From contig JAGGQZ010000001.1 in assembly GCA_018613055.1 (NCBI GenBank), positions 28,348 through 92,347 of the forward strand: 64,000 bases of DNA. Direction: 5' to 3'. The notes beneath the pieces were generated by a model. The model saw only the letters and a program-made list of their open reading frames with translations, was not told the origin of the DNA and made no database searches. The stretch comes from Chryseobacterium sp. ISL-80. Lineage in GTDB: Bacteria > Bacillota > Bacilli > Bacillales > Cytobacillaceae. Shown piece by piece: positions 52,972 through 63,754 of this stretch (positions are counted from its first letter, which is position 1; each line of letters opens with the position of its first letter). The position numbers and the translations under genes are program-made.

Positions 52972-54432
52972 ATGAAATTACACGAATTGATCGGGTATTT
53001 GCACCCTTTCGTGGATTACAAGGGAGAAAATCCCGAGATTACTTCGATTGAAAATGATAACCGCCGTGTGAATCCGGGAAGTTTATTCATATGCATTAAA
53101 GGCTATACAGTTGATGGCCATGATTTTGCCGGGGCGGCTGTAAAAAATGGGGCGGCAGCTGTTCTTGCTGAGCGCGAGCTGCCTGTCAATGTCCCGGTGA
53201 TTGTAGTGAAGGACACCATGCGGGCGATGGCAGTCCTTGCCGATGCTTTTTACGGCCAGCCAAGCCAGAAGCTACATATGGTTGGGATTACAGGGACGAA
53301 CGGAAAAACGACGACGAGCCATATTGTTGAAAAGATTTTCAAGGATGCCGGAAAAAAAACCGGTTTGATCGGGACAATGTACACGAAGATTGGCGAACAG
53401 ACATTTGAAGTGAAGAACACCACTCCGGAAAGTTTGACACTGCAGAAGACGTTCAAGAAAATGGTCGATGAACAGGTCGATACAGCTGTGATGGAGGTAT
53501 CCTCACATGCACTCGTCTATGGCCGTGTCCATGGTACAGACTATAATGTTGCAGTTTTTACGAATTTGACCCAGGACCATCTCGATTACCATAAAACCAT
53601 GGAAGAATACAAGAAGGCAAAAGGCTTGCTGTTTTCACAGCTTGGCAATGCCTTCCACCATGAAAACCCGAAATTTGCGGTATTGAATGCGGATGATCCG
53701 GCCAGCGAGGAATTCGCGATGCTGACAACTGCTCATTTATTGACCTACGGGATTGACAATCATGCCGACTTGCAGGCAACGAATATCTCCATGACTGCCA
53801 GTGGAACGTCATTTGATTTGGTAAGCCCATTTGGGGTAAGAAAGGTGAATATCCAGCTGATCGGCAAGTTCAGCATCTACAATGTTCTTGCGAGCATTGG
53901 GGCTGCCCTTGTATCCGGAATTTCGCTGGAGGCAATCATTGACTCTGTTGAAAGTGTCAAAGGAGTCTCAGGAAGGTTCGAAGTGGTTGATGCAGGACAG
54001 GATTTCTCTGTCATTGTAGACTATGCCCACACACCAGACAGTCTGGAGAACGTCCTGAAGACCGTGCAGCAATTTGCGCAAAAAAGAATTTTTTGTGTGG
54101 TTGGCTGCGGCGGGGATCGCGACCGCACTAAACGGCCGATCATGGCGAAGATTGCCTGCGAGTATTCAACAGATGCCATCTTCACCTCTGATAACCCACG
54201 CAGTGAGGAGCCGGCAGAAATCATCAAGGATATGGAAGAAGGAGTCAAGGGTGAAGTTTATACTTCGATCATTGACAGAAAAGAAGCGATCCAGCATGCT
54301 GTCAAAAATGCCGGCGCAGGCGATGTAATCCTGATTGCCGGAAAGGGACATGAAACGTATCAGCAAATTGGAGACAGAACGTTTGATTTCGATGACAGGA
54401 TTGTAGCGCGCGAGGCGATAGAGGAGAGGTAA
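52972..54432 (+). CDS. murE: UDP-MurNAc-tripeptide synthetase MurE
   Basis: A 486-residue Mur ligase that adds the third amino acid of the stem peptide. The N-terminal UDP-binding domain has [18 protein letters not shown]. The ATPase domain has the P-loop [13 protein letters not shown] (around residue 108). The C-terminal domain has DNPRSEEP (around 405), whose Arg is the signature for meso-diaminopimelate, so the cell wall is of the DAP type. I start at the ATG at 52972, matching B. subtilis MKLTKLL. The TTG at 52963 is too near the binding site. Confidence 0.95.
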   Translation: MKLHELIGYLHPFVDYKGENPEITSIENDNRRVNPGSLFICIKGYTVDGHDFAGAAVKNGAAAVLAERELPVNVPVIVVKDTMRAMAVLADAFYGQPSQKLHMVGITGTNGKTTTSHIVEKIFKDAGKKTGLIGTMYTKIGEQTFEVKNTTPESLTLQKTFKKMVDEQVDTAVMEVSSHALVYGRVHGTDYNVAVFTNLTQDHLDYHKTMEEYKKAKGLLFSQLGNAFHHENPKFAVLNADDPASEEFAMLTTAHLLTYGIDNHADLQATNISMTASGTSFDLVSPFGVRKVNIQLIGKFSIYNVLASIGAALVSGISLEAIIDSVESVKGVSGRFEVVDAGQDFSVIVDYAHTPDSLENVLKTVQQFAQKRIFCVVGCGGDRDRTKRPIMAKIACEYSTDAIFTSDNPRSEEPAEIIKDMEEGVKGEVYTSIIDRKEAIQHAVKNAGAGDVILIAGKGHETYQQIGDRTFDFDDRIVAREAIEER

Positions 54433-54433
54433 T

Positions 54434-54883
54434 ATGCTGACATACCAGGATGTTTCGAGACTGTTTTCGAAAGTGAGTGGAATAAAAGAAGAAAAGATCC
54501 GCTTTCACACGGTAAGCAGCCAGGCAGGAGCCAAACAGCCAAAGGGACTGTTTGTTCCGGTATCCGAAGAATCCGGAACTTTACAGGAAGCGATTTCGAA
54601 TGGTGCCGTGGCAGCGCTATGGCCTGATGGAGTAAAGGTTCCGTCATATGCTCCCAATCACTTCCCGATTTTTTATGCACAAGATCATTTGAAAGGCTTA
54701 GAGGAAATCATGAATTTATATTATAACTATTTGACACAACACGAAGAAACCAGGGAAAGAACGAAATTCATTTTCCCTGACAAAGGACTTCTTAATGAAA
54801 CGGATGAAACATATGATATAGCTGTGATGGCCGAAAAAATCAATGGATTTGGCGGCAATATAAGCAAGGCAGGTGAGGAATAG
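54434..54883 (+). CDS. MurF/MurE N-terminal-domain-like protein without ATPase domain
   Basis: A 149-residue protein that resembles only the N-terminal (UDP-MurNAc-binding) domain of MurF/MurE. After the helix [14 protein letters not shown] comes [20 protein letters not shown], in place of the usual DSR...[20 protein letters not shown] and [25 protein letters not shown] follow, which correspond to the last strand and helix. No GTNGKT loop or later domain is present. The last 50 residues are unique. It starts two bases after the murE stop and ends just before mraY, so it belongs to the operon. MurF itself is not in the window. Confidence 0.82.
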   Translation: MLTYQDVSRLFSKVSGIKEEKIRFHTVSSQAGAKQPKGLFVPVSEESGTLQEAISNGAVAALWPDGVKVPSYAPNHFPIFYAQDHLKGLEEIMNLYYNYLTQHEETRERTKFIFPDKGLLNETDETYDIAVMAEKINGFGGNISKAGEE

Positions 54884-54884
54884 A

Positions 54885-55859
54885 ATGCTGGAGCAAGTTA
54901 TCTTTTTCACAATATTAATGGGTTTTCTAATAACGGTCTTGCTTTCGCCAGTATTTATTCCTTTCCTGAGAAGGCTTAAATTCGGCCAGAGCATCAGAGA
55001 GGAAGGGCCAAAATCACACCAGAAAAAGACAGGAACTCCGACAATGGGCGGTGTCATGATTTTAATTTCCATCACAATCACGACACTTGTTATGACAGGA
55101 AAGTTCTCGCAGCCCACTGTGGAAACCTATCTTTTGCTATTTGTTACATTAGGGTTCGGACTCCTTGGTTTCATGGACGATTTTATCAAAGTCGTCATGA
55201 AGCGGAACCTTGGTTTGACTTCCAAGCAAAAATTGCTTGGTCAAATTATTATTTCCGTTATCTTTTTCTTCATTTTCAACCAAAGTGAATTATCGACAGT
55301 AGTCAGTATCCCGTTAACCGGTCTTTCTTTTGATCTTGGTTGGGGATACGCGCTGTTCATTATTTTTTGGATGGTCGGTTTCTCAAATGCTGTTAACCTG
55401 ACGGACGGGCTTGACGGGCTGGTTTCCGGTACGGCAGCCATTGCATTTGGTGCTTTTGCTGTCCTGGCATGGAACCAATCGCAATATGAGCTGTCGATTT
55501 TTTCTGTTGCAGTTGTTGGTGCTGTTCTAGGTTTTCTTGTATTCAACGCACATCCTGCAAAAGTGTTCATGGGTGACACCGGTTCACTTGCCCTGGGTGG
55601 TGCGATTGCAACTGTTGCCATCCTGGCTAAGCTTGAAATTATCCTGATCATCATTGGCGGAATCTTTGTCATCGAAACATTATCCGTGATCCTTCAGGTT
55701 ATTTCATTCAAGACAACAGGAAAAAGGATTTTCCGGATGAGTCCGCTTCACCACCACTATGAATTGATTGGCTGGTCGGAATGGCGGGTTGTTGTGACAT
55801 TCTGGACTGTCGGCCTGCTTTTCGCAATCCTTGGAATTTATATTGAGGTGTGGATCTAG
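54885..55859 (+). CDS. mraY: Phospho-MurNAc-pentapeptide transferase MraY
   Basis: A 324-residue ten-helix membrane enzyme that makes lipid I from UDP-MurNAc-pentapeptide and undecaprenyl phosphate. Family motifs: [16 protein letters not shown] (around residue 43), the acidic LGFMDDFIK (around 96), [13 protein letters not shown] (around 172), and the HHH motif SPLHHHYEL (around 289). The ATG at 54885 follows GGTGAGG and gives exactly the B. subtilis length. An in-frame GTG at 54873 is inside the binding site. murD begins at the next base after the stop. Confidence 0.96.
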   Translation: MLEQVIFFTILMGFLITVLLSPVFIPFLRRLKFGQSIREEGPKSHQKKTGTPTMGGVMILISITITTLVMTGKFSQPTVETYLLLFVTLGFGLLGFMDDFIKVVMKRNLGLTSKQKLLGQIIISVIFFFIFNQSELSTVVSIPLTGLSFDLGWGYALFIIFWMVGFSNAVNLTDGLDGLVSGTAAIAFGAFAVLAWNQSQYELSIFSVAVVGAVLGFLVFNAHPAKVFMGDTGSLALGGAIATVAILAKLEIILIIIGGIFVIETLSVILQVISFKTTGKRIFRMSPLHHHYELIGWSEWRVVVTFWTVGLLFAILGIYIEVWI

Positions 55860-57212
55860 ATGAAACATATTAAAACATATCAACATAAAAAAATTCTTGT
55901 ACTTGGCCTTGCCAAGAGCGGAGTCAGTGCTGCGGCTCTGCTACATAAACTAGGCGCTTTCGTTACAGTTAATGACAGCAAGCCATTATCGGAAAATCCC
56001 GAAGCACAGGGACTGCTTGAACAGGGAATCAAGGTGGTCTGCGGAAGCCATCCGATTGAATTGATGGATGAAGGATTCGAACTGGTCGTCAAGAATCCCG
56101 GCATCCCGTATTACAATCCAATGATCCAAAAGGCGGAAGAAAACGGGATCCCTGTCATTACCGAGGTTGAGCTGGCCTACCAGATATCAGAGGCGCCACT
56201 TGTAGGAATCACGGGAACAAACGGGAAAACCACGACAACAACTTTGATTTTTGAAATGCTCGAAGCCGGCAAAAAACAACCGCTGATTGCCGGGAATATC
56301 GGCACGGTTGCATCAGGTGTTGCCCAGGAAGCAACAGAGGAAAATACGATTGTCATTGAGCTTTCCTCATTTCAATTAATGGGTATCGACACATTCAAGC
56401 CAAAGATTGCCGTGATTACCAATTTGTACGATGCACATCTTGATTATCATGGGACAAGAGAAGAATATATTGCAGCGAAAGCGTTGATCACGAAGAACCA
56501 GACTGAAGAGGACTACTTGATCGTGAACGCTGATCAGGAAGAAGTCATGAACATCGCACGCGCTTCAAAAGCTCAAATCGTGCCTTTTTCGACGAAAGAA
56601 GTCTTGGACAGCGGGGCTTATGTGAAGGATGGATGGGTTTGTTTCAATGGGGAGCAAATCATTGAAACAAAGGATATTGTTTTACCTGGTAAGCATAATC
56701 TGGAGAATATCTTGTCAGCTGTTGCGGCAACTTTGCTATCAGGAGCGGATCAAGAAGCGATTTTCAAAGTGCTTACAACCTTTGCTGGAGTCCGCCACAG
56801 ACTTCAATATGTCGGCAGTAACGCCGGACGGAAGTTTTATAATGACTCGAAAGCAACGAATATACTGGCAACCGAAAATGCCCTGGCAGCTTTTGATGAC
56901 CCAATCGTATTGCTTGCCGGCGGTCTGGACAGAGGGAATTCCTTTGATCAACTTGTCCCCTCGTTAAAAAACGTCAAGGTATTGATTACTTTTGGAGAGA
57001 CTGCTGAAAAAGTGGGACAGGCTGGACATGAGGCAGGAATAAAAACGATTCTCCGCGTCGATAATGTGGAAAAGGCCGTTCCCGTGGCGTTCGAACATTC
57101 AGTACCCGGAGATGTCATTCTGCTCTCACCGGCATGTGCCAGCTGGGACCAATATAAAACTTTTGAAGTCAGGGGAGACATGTTTATCGAGGCCGTGCAT
57201 AAGCTTAAGTAA
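55860..57212 (+). CDS. murD: UDP-MurNAc-L-alanine:D-glutamate ligase MurD
   Basis: A 450-residue cytosolic Mur ligase that adds D-glutamate to UDP-MurNAc-L-alanine. The N-terminal Rossmann-like domain has [20 protein letters not shown] (around residues 15-34). The P-loop [12 protein letters not shown] is around residue 118, followed by [15 protein letters not shown]. The C-terminal FYNDSKATN and [19 protein letters not shown] are hallmarks. The ATG directly follows the mraY stop codon. Confidence 0.96.
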   Translation: MKHIKTYQHKKILVLGLAKSGVSAAALLHKLGAFVTVNDSKPLSENPEAQGLLEQGIKVVCGSHPIELMDEGFELVVKNPGIPYYNPMIQKAEENGIPVITEVELAYQISEAPLVGITGTNGKTTTTTLIFEMLEAGKKQPLIAGNIGTVASGVAQEATEENTIVIELSSFQLMGIDTFKPKIAVITNLYDAHLDYHGTREEYIAAKALITKNQTEEDYLIVNADQEEVMNIARASKAQIVPFSTKEVLDSGAYVKDGWVCFNGEQIIETKDIVLPGKHNLENILSAVAATLLSGADQEAIFKVLTTFAGVRHRLQYVGSNAGRKFYNDSKATNILATENALAAFDDPIVLLAGGLDRGNSFDQLVPSLKNVKVLITFGETAEKVGQAGHEAGIKTILRVDNVEKAVPVAFEHSVPGDVILLSPACASWDQYKTFEVRGDMFIEAVHKLK

Positions 57213-57312
57213 GGGCTTGTCTTGAACAACATGACTCAGGTTGCCTGGCCTCATGCAGGCTGGATGGGAAGCGGCATATGAGCCCTAAATCATACAGCCG
57301 AGGTGTATTGCT

Positions 57313-58413
57313 TTGCCAACGAAAAAATCGACTCCAGACATATTCCTGATGATTGTAACCTTTGCACTTTTGACTGTGGGACTGATCATGGTTTACAGTT
57401 CAAGTGCTGTCTGGGCAGACTATAAGTTTAATGACTCTTTCTTTTTTGCGAAACGGCAAATGCTGTTTGCGGGGGTCGGAATCATTGCGATGTTTTTTAT
57501 CATGAATATTGACTACTGGACGTGGCGGACATGGTCAAAGGTCATCCTGATTGTCTGTTTTGTCCTGTTGGTCCTGGTATTAATCCCCGGGATCGGGAAT
57601 GTACGGAATGGCTCAAGGAGCTGGATTGGCGTAGGCGCTTTTTCGGTCCAGCCATCCGAATTCATGAAAATTGCGATGATTGCCTTCCTCGCGAAATTTT
57701 TGTCGGAGAACCAGAAGGCAATTACCTCTTTTAAAAGAGGTCTTGTGCCCTCGCTGGGGCTTGTCTTTTTGGCATTTGGCCTGATTATGCTGCAGCCGGA
57801 TCTGGGTACAGGAACAGTGATGGTCGGCACTTCAGTTGTCATCATTTTTATCGCCGGAGCAAGAATCAGTCATTTCGTGGGACTTGGTCTCCTTGGTGTC
57901 GCCGGTTTTGTCGGCTTAATAGCCTCTGCGCCTTACAGAATCAAACGGATCACTTCCTTTCTTGACCCATGGCAGGACCCACTGGGAAGCGGGTTTCAAA
58001 TGATTCAATCACTCTATGCCATAGGGCCCGGAGGATTGTTCGGACTGGGGCTGGGACAAAGCCGGCAAAAATTCTTTTATCTCCCGGAACCACAGACGGA
58101 TTTTATCTTTGCGATTCTGGCTGAAGAGCTCGGATTCATTGGAGGATCATTGATTCTTCTCTTATTCTCTTTACTCCTCTGGAGGGGCATCAGGATTGCG
58201 CTCGGTGCACCGGATTTGTTCGGTACATTTCTTGCGACTGGGATCATCGCGATGATCGCCATCCAGGTCATGATCAATATCGGGGTTGTTACGGGCCTTA
58301 TGCCTGTAACAGGGATCACACTACCATTCCTGAGCTATGGGGGCTCTTCCCTTACATTGATGCTGATGGCGGTTGGAGTGCTGTTGAATATTAGCCGTCA
58401 CTCAAGGTATTAA
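57313..58413 (+). CDS. spoVE: Stage V sporulation protein E (SEDS glycosyltransferase)
   Basis: A 366-residue SEDS protein with ten membrane helices that makes spore cortex peptidoglycan together with SpoVD. Motifs are RSWIGVGAFSVQPSEFMKIA (around residue 98), MLQPDLGTGTVMV (around 158), QSLYAIGPGGLFGLGLGQS and FLSYGGSS. It is shorter than the FtsW at 10521 and lies between murD and murG, the place of spoVE in B. subtilis. The TTG at 57313 has GAGGTG seven bases upstream. The 100 bases after murD contain no gene. Confidence 0.93.
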   Translation: MPTKKSTPDIFLMIVTFALLTVGLIMVYSSSAVWADYKFNDSFFFAKRQMLFAGVGIIAMFFIMNIDYWTWRTWSKVILIVCFVLLVLVLIPGIGNVRNGSRSWIGVGAFSVQPSEFMKIAMIAFLAKFLSENQKAITSFKRGLVPSLGLVFLAFGLIMLQPDLGTGTVMVGTSVVIIFIAGARISHFVGLGLLGVAGFVGLIASAPYRIKRITSFLDPWQDPLGSGFQMIQSLYAIGPGGLFGLGLGQSRQKFFYLPEPQTDFIFAILAEELGFIGGSLILLLFSLLLWRGIRIALGAPDLFGTFLATGIIAMIAIQVMINIGVVTGLMPVTGITLPFLSYGGSSLTLMLMAVGVLLNISRHSRY

Positions 58414-58778
58414 GCTGAACACATGATAAAGACCCTGATTACAGGGTCTTTTATTTGTGGTGATTTTTCATTATGGAATACCTGATTTTACGGTTAGTGT
58501 ATCAAGACTGAAAAAGAATCCCGGAAAATCGGACATGAACGATGAATATGTTAGGAATATGCCTATGTTCATGCTATATTACATTTAAATAACAATATCT
58601 TAAAAAACTGTTCTACAGTTTAGAATATAGTAGAATAGGGTAAAACCGGGGAGTGCCTTTTTATGGGCACTTTTGACGATTATTTCTGTCATTGCGCTCG
58701 GAGCTGCTGCCGAAAGTGGCGGTCAAATGCGTGATTGACAGCAATTCAAAAAAGAGATAAGTTGCTGAGGTGTGGAAA
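58414..58778 (+). other. spoVE-murG intergenic region
   Basis: After the spoVE terminator this 365-bp gap contains no gene. TAGAATATAGTAGAAT at 58621-58636 may include a -10 element for murG. A small hairpin GTGCC / GGCAC with TTTT at 58653-58674 lies in the murG leader and could act as a weak attenuator. Confidence 0.4.
58428..58457 (+). terminator. Rho-independent terminator of spoVE
   Basis: AAAGACCCTG / CAGGGTCTTT stem with loop ATTA and T-rich tail. Confidence 0.88.
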
Positions 58779-59873
58779 ATGAAGATTGCAGTTAGCGGCG
58801 GCGGTACAGGAGGACATATTTATCCTGCGCTTGCACTAATCAGGGAGATTCAAAAAAAGGATGAAAATGTTGAGTTTCTTTACATAGGAACAGAAAAGGG
58901 TCTCGAAAGCAAGCTCGTGCCGAGGGAGAAGATCCCTTTTAAGTCAATACATATCACAGGCTTCAAACGGAAACTTTCTTTTGAAAATGTAAAAACGGTG
59001 CTGCGATTCCTGAAGGGCGTAAGGGATAGTAAAAAAATGCTGAAGGAATTTAACCCTGATGTTGTCATTGGCACAGGAGGCTATGTGTGTGGCCCGGTTG
59101 TCTATGCAGCCGCCAAAATGGGCATACCAACAATTGTCCATGAACAAAACAGCGTACCAGGTTTGACCAATAAATTCTTGAGCCGTTACGTTGATAAGGT
59201 TGCCATCTGCTTCGAGGAAGCAAGGCAGTTTTTTCCGGAACAAAAGGTCGAATTGACAGGCAATCCCCGCGCGTCTGAAGTGTTGGGACAGGATGGAATC
59301 AAGGGGAGGCTGTCTGCAGGGCTTAAGCTTAAGGTGCCGACTGTGCTGATCTTCGGAGGAAGCAGAGGTGCCAGGCCGATTAATGAGGCGGTAGTCAAAA
59401 GCCTGACAGAATTAAGCAGTAAACCATATCAAGTATTATATGTAACTGGTGATGTGCATTTTGAAGAAGTCCAGAAAGAAGTGGAACTGGTTGGGAATCC
59501 AGTAAACGTGATTATCAAGCCATTCATACACAATATGCCTGAAGTGCTGGCCGGTGTTGATTTGACGGTAGCAAGAGCTGGAGCGACTACACTAGCTGAA
59601 CTGACATCTCTGGGAATACCGAGCATACTGATTCCTAGCCCATACGTAACAGACAACCACCAGGAAAAGAATGCACGGGCATTAAGTGAGAACGGAGCAG
59701 CACGCCTGCTGCTTGAAAAAGACCTGACTGGGCCGAAGCTGGTTGAGGGTATTGACCAGATTCTCGGGCAGGAACAGAAACTTGCTGATATGAAAAAAGC
59801 AGCAAAGAAACTCGGTATACCAGATGCTGCCCAAAGGCTCTATCGTTTGATGGAGGAACTGGCCGCAAAGTAG
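58779..59873 (+). CDS. murG: Lipid II synthase MurG
   Basis: A 364-residue peripheral membrane glycosyltransferase (GT-B) that transfers GlcNAc from UDP-GlcNAc to lipid I. The N-terminal glycine loop is [15 protein letters not shown] (residues 6-20). [17 protein letters not shown] and [15 protein letters not shown] follow. The donor-site [10 protein letters not shown] is around residue 264, and [12 protein letters not shown] is further on. The ATG at 58779 follows GAGGTG. murB follows after 64 bp. Confidence 0.96.
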   Translation: MKIAVSGGGTGGHIYPALALIREIQKKDENVEFLYIGTEKGLESKLVPREKIPFKSIHITGFKRKLSFENVKTVLRFLKGVRDSKKMLKEFNPDVVIGTGGYVCGPVVYAAAKMGIPTIVHEQNSVPGLTNKFLSRYVDKVAICFEEARQFFPEQKVELTGNPRASEVLGQDGIKGRLSAGLKLKVPTVLIFGGSRGARPINEAVVKSLTELSSKPYQVLYVTGDVHFEEVQKEVELVGNPVNVIIKPFIHNMPEVLAGVDLTVARAGATTLAELTSLGIPSILIPSPYVTDNHQEKNARALSENGAARLLLEKDLTGPKLVEGIDQILGQEQKLADMKKAAKKLGIPDAAQRLYRLMEELAAK

Positions 59874-59937
59874 CCTATAGGAATGGAGCTGCATAAACTG
59901 GTTGAATAAAGGCTGTATCGTGAAAGGAAGATAATTT

Positions 59938-60846
59938 ATGAAGGATCTGGCTAGCAAACTTAGAGAAATGAATATCGGAACGGTTAAGGAAAACGAGCCG
60001 CTCGCGAACCATACATCAATGAAAATTGGCGGTCCCGCAGACATACTTATTGAGCCTTCGTCAATAGAAAACCTGAAAAAGGCAGTAGAAGCCATCAAGG
60101 AATCTGGAGTTAAATTGACGGTGATCGGGAGAGGGTCAAATCTTCTTGTATCGGATAAAGGGATTGAAGGCGCAGTTATGAAACTTGGCTCTGGGCTGGA
60201 TGATTTGGAGATTGAAGGCACAAGAGTCACTGCTGGGGGTGGACTTTCACTTGTGAACTTTGCGATCACCATCAGCCGTAAAGGGCTTTCCGGACTAGAA
60301 TTCGCCGGAGGCATCCCGGGCTCGATCGGAGGCGCTGTATATATGAACGCAGGCGCCCACGGTTCAGACATCTCCCAAATTCTTGAGAAAGCATATGTCT
60401 TGTTCGAGGATGGCACCCTTGAGTGGCTCTCGAATGAAGAGATGAAGTTTTCTTACCGGACCTCAGTCCTCCAAAAGGAGCGTCCTGGAATCGTCGTCGC
60501 TGCGGTTTTCCAGCTGAAGGAAGGAAACAAGGAGAAAATCGTGGCAGATCTTCAGAAAAACAAGGATTATCGCAAAGAGACCCAGCCATATAATTATCCA
60601 AGCTGCGGCAGTGTTTTCAGGAATCCCCTTCCTGACCACGCGGGTAATTTAATTGAAAAATCGGGCCTGAAGGGGCATCAAATCGGCGGTGCACAAATCT
60701 CCGAGCTCCATGCAAACTTCATTGTAAATAAAGGCAACGCCAAAGCTGAGGATGTACTCGGCCTGATTCAGCATGTTAAGGATACAGTCCTGGATTTACA
60801 TGGTGTGAAAATGGAGACAGAAGTAGAAATTATCGGACGGAAATAG
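59938..60846 (+). CDS. murB: UDP-N-acetylenolpyruvoylglucosamine reductase MurB
   Basis: A 302-residue FAD enzyme that reduces enolpyruvyl-UDP-GlcNAc to UDP-MurNAc with NADPH. The FAD-binding part has [26 protein letters not shown] (around residue 62) and [20 protein letters not shown] (around 119). The catalytic Ser lies in [11 protein letters not shown] (around 225). It is the type II form (no extra lobe), as in B. subtilis. GAAAGGAAG precedes the ATG. Confidence 0.96.
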   Translation: MKDLASKLREMNIGTVKENEPLANHTSMKIGGPADILIEPSSIENLKKAVEAIKESGVKLTVIGRGSNLLVSDKGIEGAVMKLGSGLDDLEIEGTRVTAGGGLSLVNFAITISRKGLSGLEFAGGIPGSIGGAVYMNAGAHGSDISQILEKAYVLFEDGTLEWLSNEEMKFSYRTSVLQKERPGIVVAAVFQLKEGNKEKIVADLQKNKDYRKETQPYNYPSCGSVFRNPLPDHAGNLIEKSGLKGHQIGGAQISELHANFIVNKGNAKAEDVLGLIQHVKDTVLDLHGVKMETEVEIIGRK

Positions 60847-61071
60847 CAGGAAATTGGTTCGGGTTGTCAGATTTTGTGATATAATATGTCATTAGATTAG
60901 GATGCAGAGACGGCATGGAAATACCTCGTGCCGTTGGTCTTTCCTACGATATTAATGGACAAGACACCTTACTGATGATGTACGATAAATGATGGCTTTA
61001 ACCTGCAAGACTGTATTGATAGACGTTATCTTTTAAGGAATGGGTTCAGCCGATTAAAGAGGGGATTGAAA

Positions 61072-61863
61072 ATGGATAAGGGGAAAATCGTCTCAATTGA
61101 AGACCGGATTCCTAAACTGAAACATCAGAGGCGGAAGAAGGCCAATCGCAGGCTGATCATGCTGCTTGCTATATTTTTCTTATTGATTGCAGGTGTTATT
61201 TATTTCCAGTCACCACTTAGTAAGGTGAAAGAGATTACCGTTACGGGAAACCATTCGTATACCTTTGAACAAATCGTCGGAAAAAGCGGGCTGTCACTTG
61301 AATCAAATATCTGGAAGGTCAACAGGGGAGAGATTGAAAAGAAGCTGGAAAGAATCGAGGAAATCGAGAAAGCGACTGTCAATGTCAAACTGCCCAATAC
61401 AGTGAGAATCAAGGTCGAGGAGTACGACCGGCTTGCTTACATATCAAAAGGAAAGAATTTCTACCCGGTTCTTGAAAATGGACATATACTCGGGAAAAAG
61501 CAAATTGATGAAATCCCTGTCAATGCACCAATCCTGATCGGTTTTAAGGAAGGAAAAGTGTTGGACGAAATGCTGGCATCCCTTGAAGAATTGCCTGAGG
61601 TGGTCATTAATTCAATCTCTGAAATCCATTCAAAGCCGGTGAAGACAGACAAATATCTAATTAAGCTTTATATGAACGATGGCTTTGAAGTAAATGCGAC
61701 ACTCAGGACTTTCTCGGAAAAAATGGCTCATTATCCGTCCATAGTCAGCCAGCTTGACCCTGAAAAAAAGGGCGTGATCGATCTCGAGGTTGGCTCTTAT
61801 TTTAAAGCATATGAAGCAGAGGAAGCTGAAGAAGTTGAAATTGAACAAGAAAATGAACAGTAA
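61072..61863 (+). CDS. divIB: Cell division protein DivIB/FtsQ
   Basis: A 263-residue bitopic divisome protein. The basic cytosolic N terminus has HQRRKKANRR. One membrane helix follows (about residues 31-48), then a POTRA domain (SPLSKVKEITVTGNHSYTFEQ) and the FtsQ beta domain (VKLPNTVRIKVEEYDRLAYI). An acidic Glu-rich tail (EAEEAEEVEIEQENEQ) ends the protein. GAGGGG precedes the ATG at 61072. The 225-bp gap after murB contains no gene. The end overlaps ylxW by 11 bases. Confidence 0.94.
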   Translation: MDKGKIVSIEDRIPKLKHQRRKKANRRLIMLLAIFFLLIAGVIYFQSPLSKVKEITVTGNHSYTFEQIVGKSGLSLESNIWKVNRGEIEKKLERIEEIEKATVNVKLPNTVRIKVEEYDRLAYISKGKNFYPVLENGHILGKKQIDEIPVNAPILIGFKEGKVLDEMLASLEELPEVVINSISEIHSKPVKTDKYLIKLYMNDGFEVNATLRTFSEKMAHYPSIVSQLDPEKKGVIDLEVGSYFKAYEAEEAEEVEIEQENEQ

Positions 61864-62545
61864 CCGAGTAGTTCTTTCAATCGTTTTCCTGGTTCTCGGC
61901 TTCATGGTCGCCTTTTCATTCCGTGTCACCCAGGATGACGGCGACAAAGGAAAGAGATTGACGGACAGGCAGTGGGAGCAGCATATCAGCCTGAGGAACC
62001 AGTTGATTGAACAAGAAGAAAAAAACAGGGAACTGCAAAAAGAGTTGAATGCCAAGCAGGAAAAGGTAAGGGAAATTGAAACCAGCCTGTCCAAGGAAGC
62101 ACAAGTATTTTTCAACATGGCTGAAGACGCTGAAAAATATCGGAAGTTTCTTGGCAAGGTAAAGGTCAGCGGAAAAGGTGTGAAAGTAACTCTTGCCGAT
62201 GGTGAGTACGATCCAGATGAAGAGAATATCAATAATTATCTTGTCCATGAACATCATGTTTTCAAGGTGATTAACGAACTCTACATTTCAGGAGCAGCAG
62301 CGGTCGCTGTGAATGGGCAGAGAATAGCGCATAATTCTTATATTTTGTGTACTGGCCCGGTAATCACTGTGGATGGCTACCAGCATCCTGCCCCTTTTGA
62401 AATCACTGCGATAGGTGACCCCGATGTCCTTTCCTCCGCGTTGAATATTACCGGTGGGGTAAAAGACCAGCTAGTAAATGACCAGATTGTTTTTTCATTG
62501 GAAAAAAAGTCGGAAATTACGATGGAACCTATACTTGGGAATTAA
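61853..62545 (+). CDS. ylxW: DUF881 family protein YlxW
   Basis: A 230-residue membrane-anchored protein. An N-terminal helix (VVLSIVFLVLGFMVAFSF) is followed by a coiled coil (about residues 40-80) and a globular DUF881 domain (KVSGKGVKVTLADG, then GAAAVAVNGQRI, then VLSSALNITGGVKDQL). The family lies beside division genes; its function is unknown. The ATG at 61853 gives the B. subtilis YlxW length but lies within the end of divIB with only a poor binding site, so translation is probably coupled. Longer in-frame starts lack the expected N terminus. Confidence 0.87.
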   Translation: MNSNRVVLSIVFLVLGFMVAFSFRVTQDDGDKGKRLTDRQWEQHISLRNQLIEQEEKNRELQKELNAKQEKVREIETSLSKEAQVFFNMAEDAEKYRKFLGKVKVSGKGVKVTLADGEYDPDEENINNYLVHEHHVFKVINELYISGAAAVAVNGQRIAHNSYILCTGPVITVDGYQHPAPFEITAIGDPDVLSSALNITGGVKDQLVNDQIVFSLEKKSEITMEPILGN

Positions 62546-62650
62546 CGCAGGTCGACACTCCTTTCTTTGATAAGACGCATGAAAAATGTTTTTGAAGGCT
62601 TCAGGTAAGAAAAAAATGAAAAGGCCTTATAGAAAGCAAGGTGAAATATA

Positions 62651-63385
62651 ATGGGCCGACCTAAAAATCTCAGCTTCAGCTTGATTGCTGCTATTATTGG
62701 ATTAATGGTCGCCATTCAGTTTCAAACCGTCAGGGAACCAGAAGTCCGGGATACACGTGACACATGGCAGCTTCGGGAGGATTTAATGAAAGAGAAGGAA
62801 TTGCAGTCCAGGCTGCTTCTCGAAATCAGGTCGAACGAAGAAAAAATCACCAAGTATGAAACTGAACGGCAGCAAAGCAAGGAAGAAGTGCTCCGTGAAA
62901 CACTCGCTGAATTGAAGGATGAAGCCGGCCTGGAAGAGGTTAAGGGTCCTGGTCTCTCCCTGTCGATTGAGCCGGCGTTCAATCTGATTGTCGAAGGGGA
63001 CAATCCTCCTTCGGTTTCTCCTGACCTGCTCAAGAGGCTCTTGAATGAATTGAATATGTATGGAGCAAAGCATGTTTCAGTTGATGGTGAGAGGGTCATA
63101 AATACAACCGTCATCCGGGATATTAACAGGGTGACGAAAATCAACAACCATTCTCTGAACCGTTTTCCCATTGAGGTAAAGGTCATTACGGAGAACGGGG
63201 ATACTGCTGAAAAATTATACAACCGGATGAAGGTTTCTACGGTTGCCGAGGATTTCTTCATTGATAATCTGGAAGTTAAAGTAAACAGGCCGGTGGGAGA
63301 CCTGGTCGTACCGGCTTATCAGGATACGATCAGGATCAGATACATGGAATCTGCTAAAACAGAAAAAGGGGGAGGCAACGGATAA
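62651..63385 (+). CDS. ylxX: DUF881 family protein YlxX
   Basis: A 244-residue paralogue of YlxW. It has a short basic start, one membrane helix (about residues 8-23), a coiled coil (about 40-90, KEKELQSRLLLEIRSNEEK) and a DUF881 domain (VKGPGLSLSIEP, then YGAKHVSVDGERVI, then DNLEVKVNRPVGDLVVPAY). The role is unknown; the surroundings point to the cell envelope or division. AAGGTGAAA precedes the ATG. The stop overlaps the start of sbp (TAATG). Confidence 0.88.
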   Translation: MGRPKNLSFSLIAAIIGLMVAIQFQTVREPEVRDTRDTWQLREDLMKEKELQSRLLLEIRSNEEKITKYETERQQSKEEVLRETLAELKDEAGLEEVKGPGLSLSIEPAFNLIVEGDNPPSVSPDLLKRLLNELNMYGAKHVSVDGERVINTTVIRDINRVTKINNHSLNRFPIEVKVITENGDTAEKLYNRMKVSTVAEDFFIDNLEVKVNRPVGDLVVPAYQDTIRIRYMESAKTEKGGGNG

Positions 63386-63735
63386 TGTGGCTTCCAATAA
63401 TGGGGTTGATAATCGGTGCCATCATAGGCCTGCTGACCGATATCCGTATCCCTGAAGAATACTCAAATTATTTATCCATCGCGATCCTTGCAGCCCTCGA
63501 TACATTGTTCGGCGGGATTCGTGCCCAGCTACAAAATATCTACGATGAGAAAGTTTTTGTGTCAGGTTTCTTTTTTAATATAATATTGGCAGCAAGTTTA
63601 GCTTTTCTAGGTGTTCATCTTGGTGTAGACTTGTATTTAGCAGCAGTTTTTGCCTTCGGGGTAAGGCTGTTCCAGAATATAGCGGTCATCAGGAGAATAT
63701 TATTGACAAAATGGTCAACGACAAGTGAAAAGTAG
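63385..63735 (+). CDS. sbp: Small basic protein Sbp (DUF1290)
   Basis: A 116-residue membrane protein with three to four helices that matches the Sbp family in sequence and position before ftsA. It contains MGLIIGAIIGLLTDIRIPEE, then LDTLFGGIRAQLQNIYDEKV and FGVRLFQNIAVIRR. The function is unknown. It starts within the ylxX stop codon, so ylxW, ylxX and sbp likely form one operon. About 137 bases separate it from ftsA. Confidence 0.9.
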   Translation: MWLPIMGLIIGAIIGLLTDIRIPEEYSNYLSIAILAALDTLFGGIRAQLQNIYDEKVFVSGFFFNIILAASLAFLGVHLGVDLYLAAVFAFGVRLFQNIAVIRRILLTKWSTTSEK

Positions 63736-63754
63736 AAAAAAAAATGATATTTTA

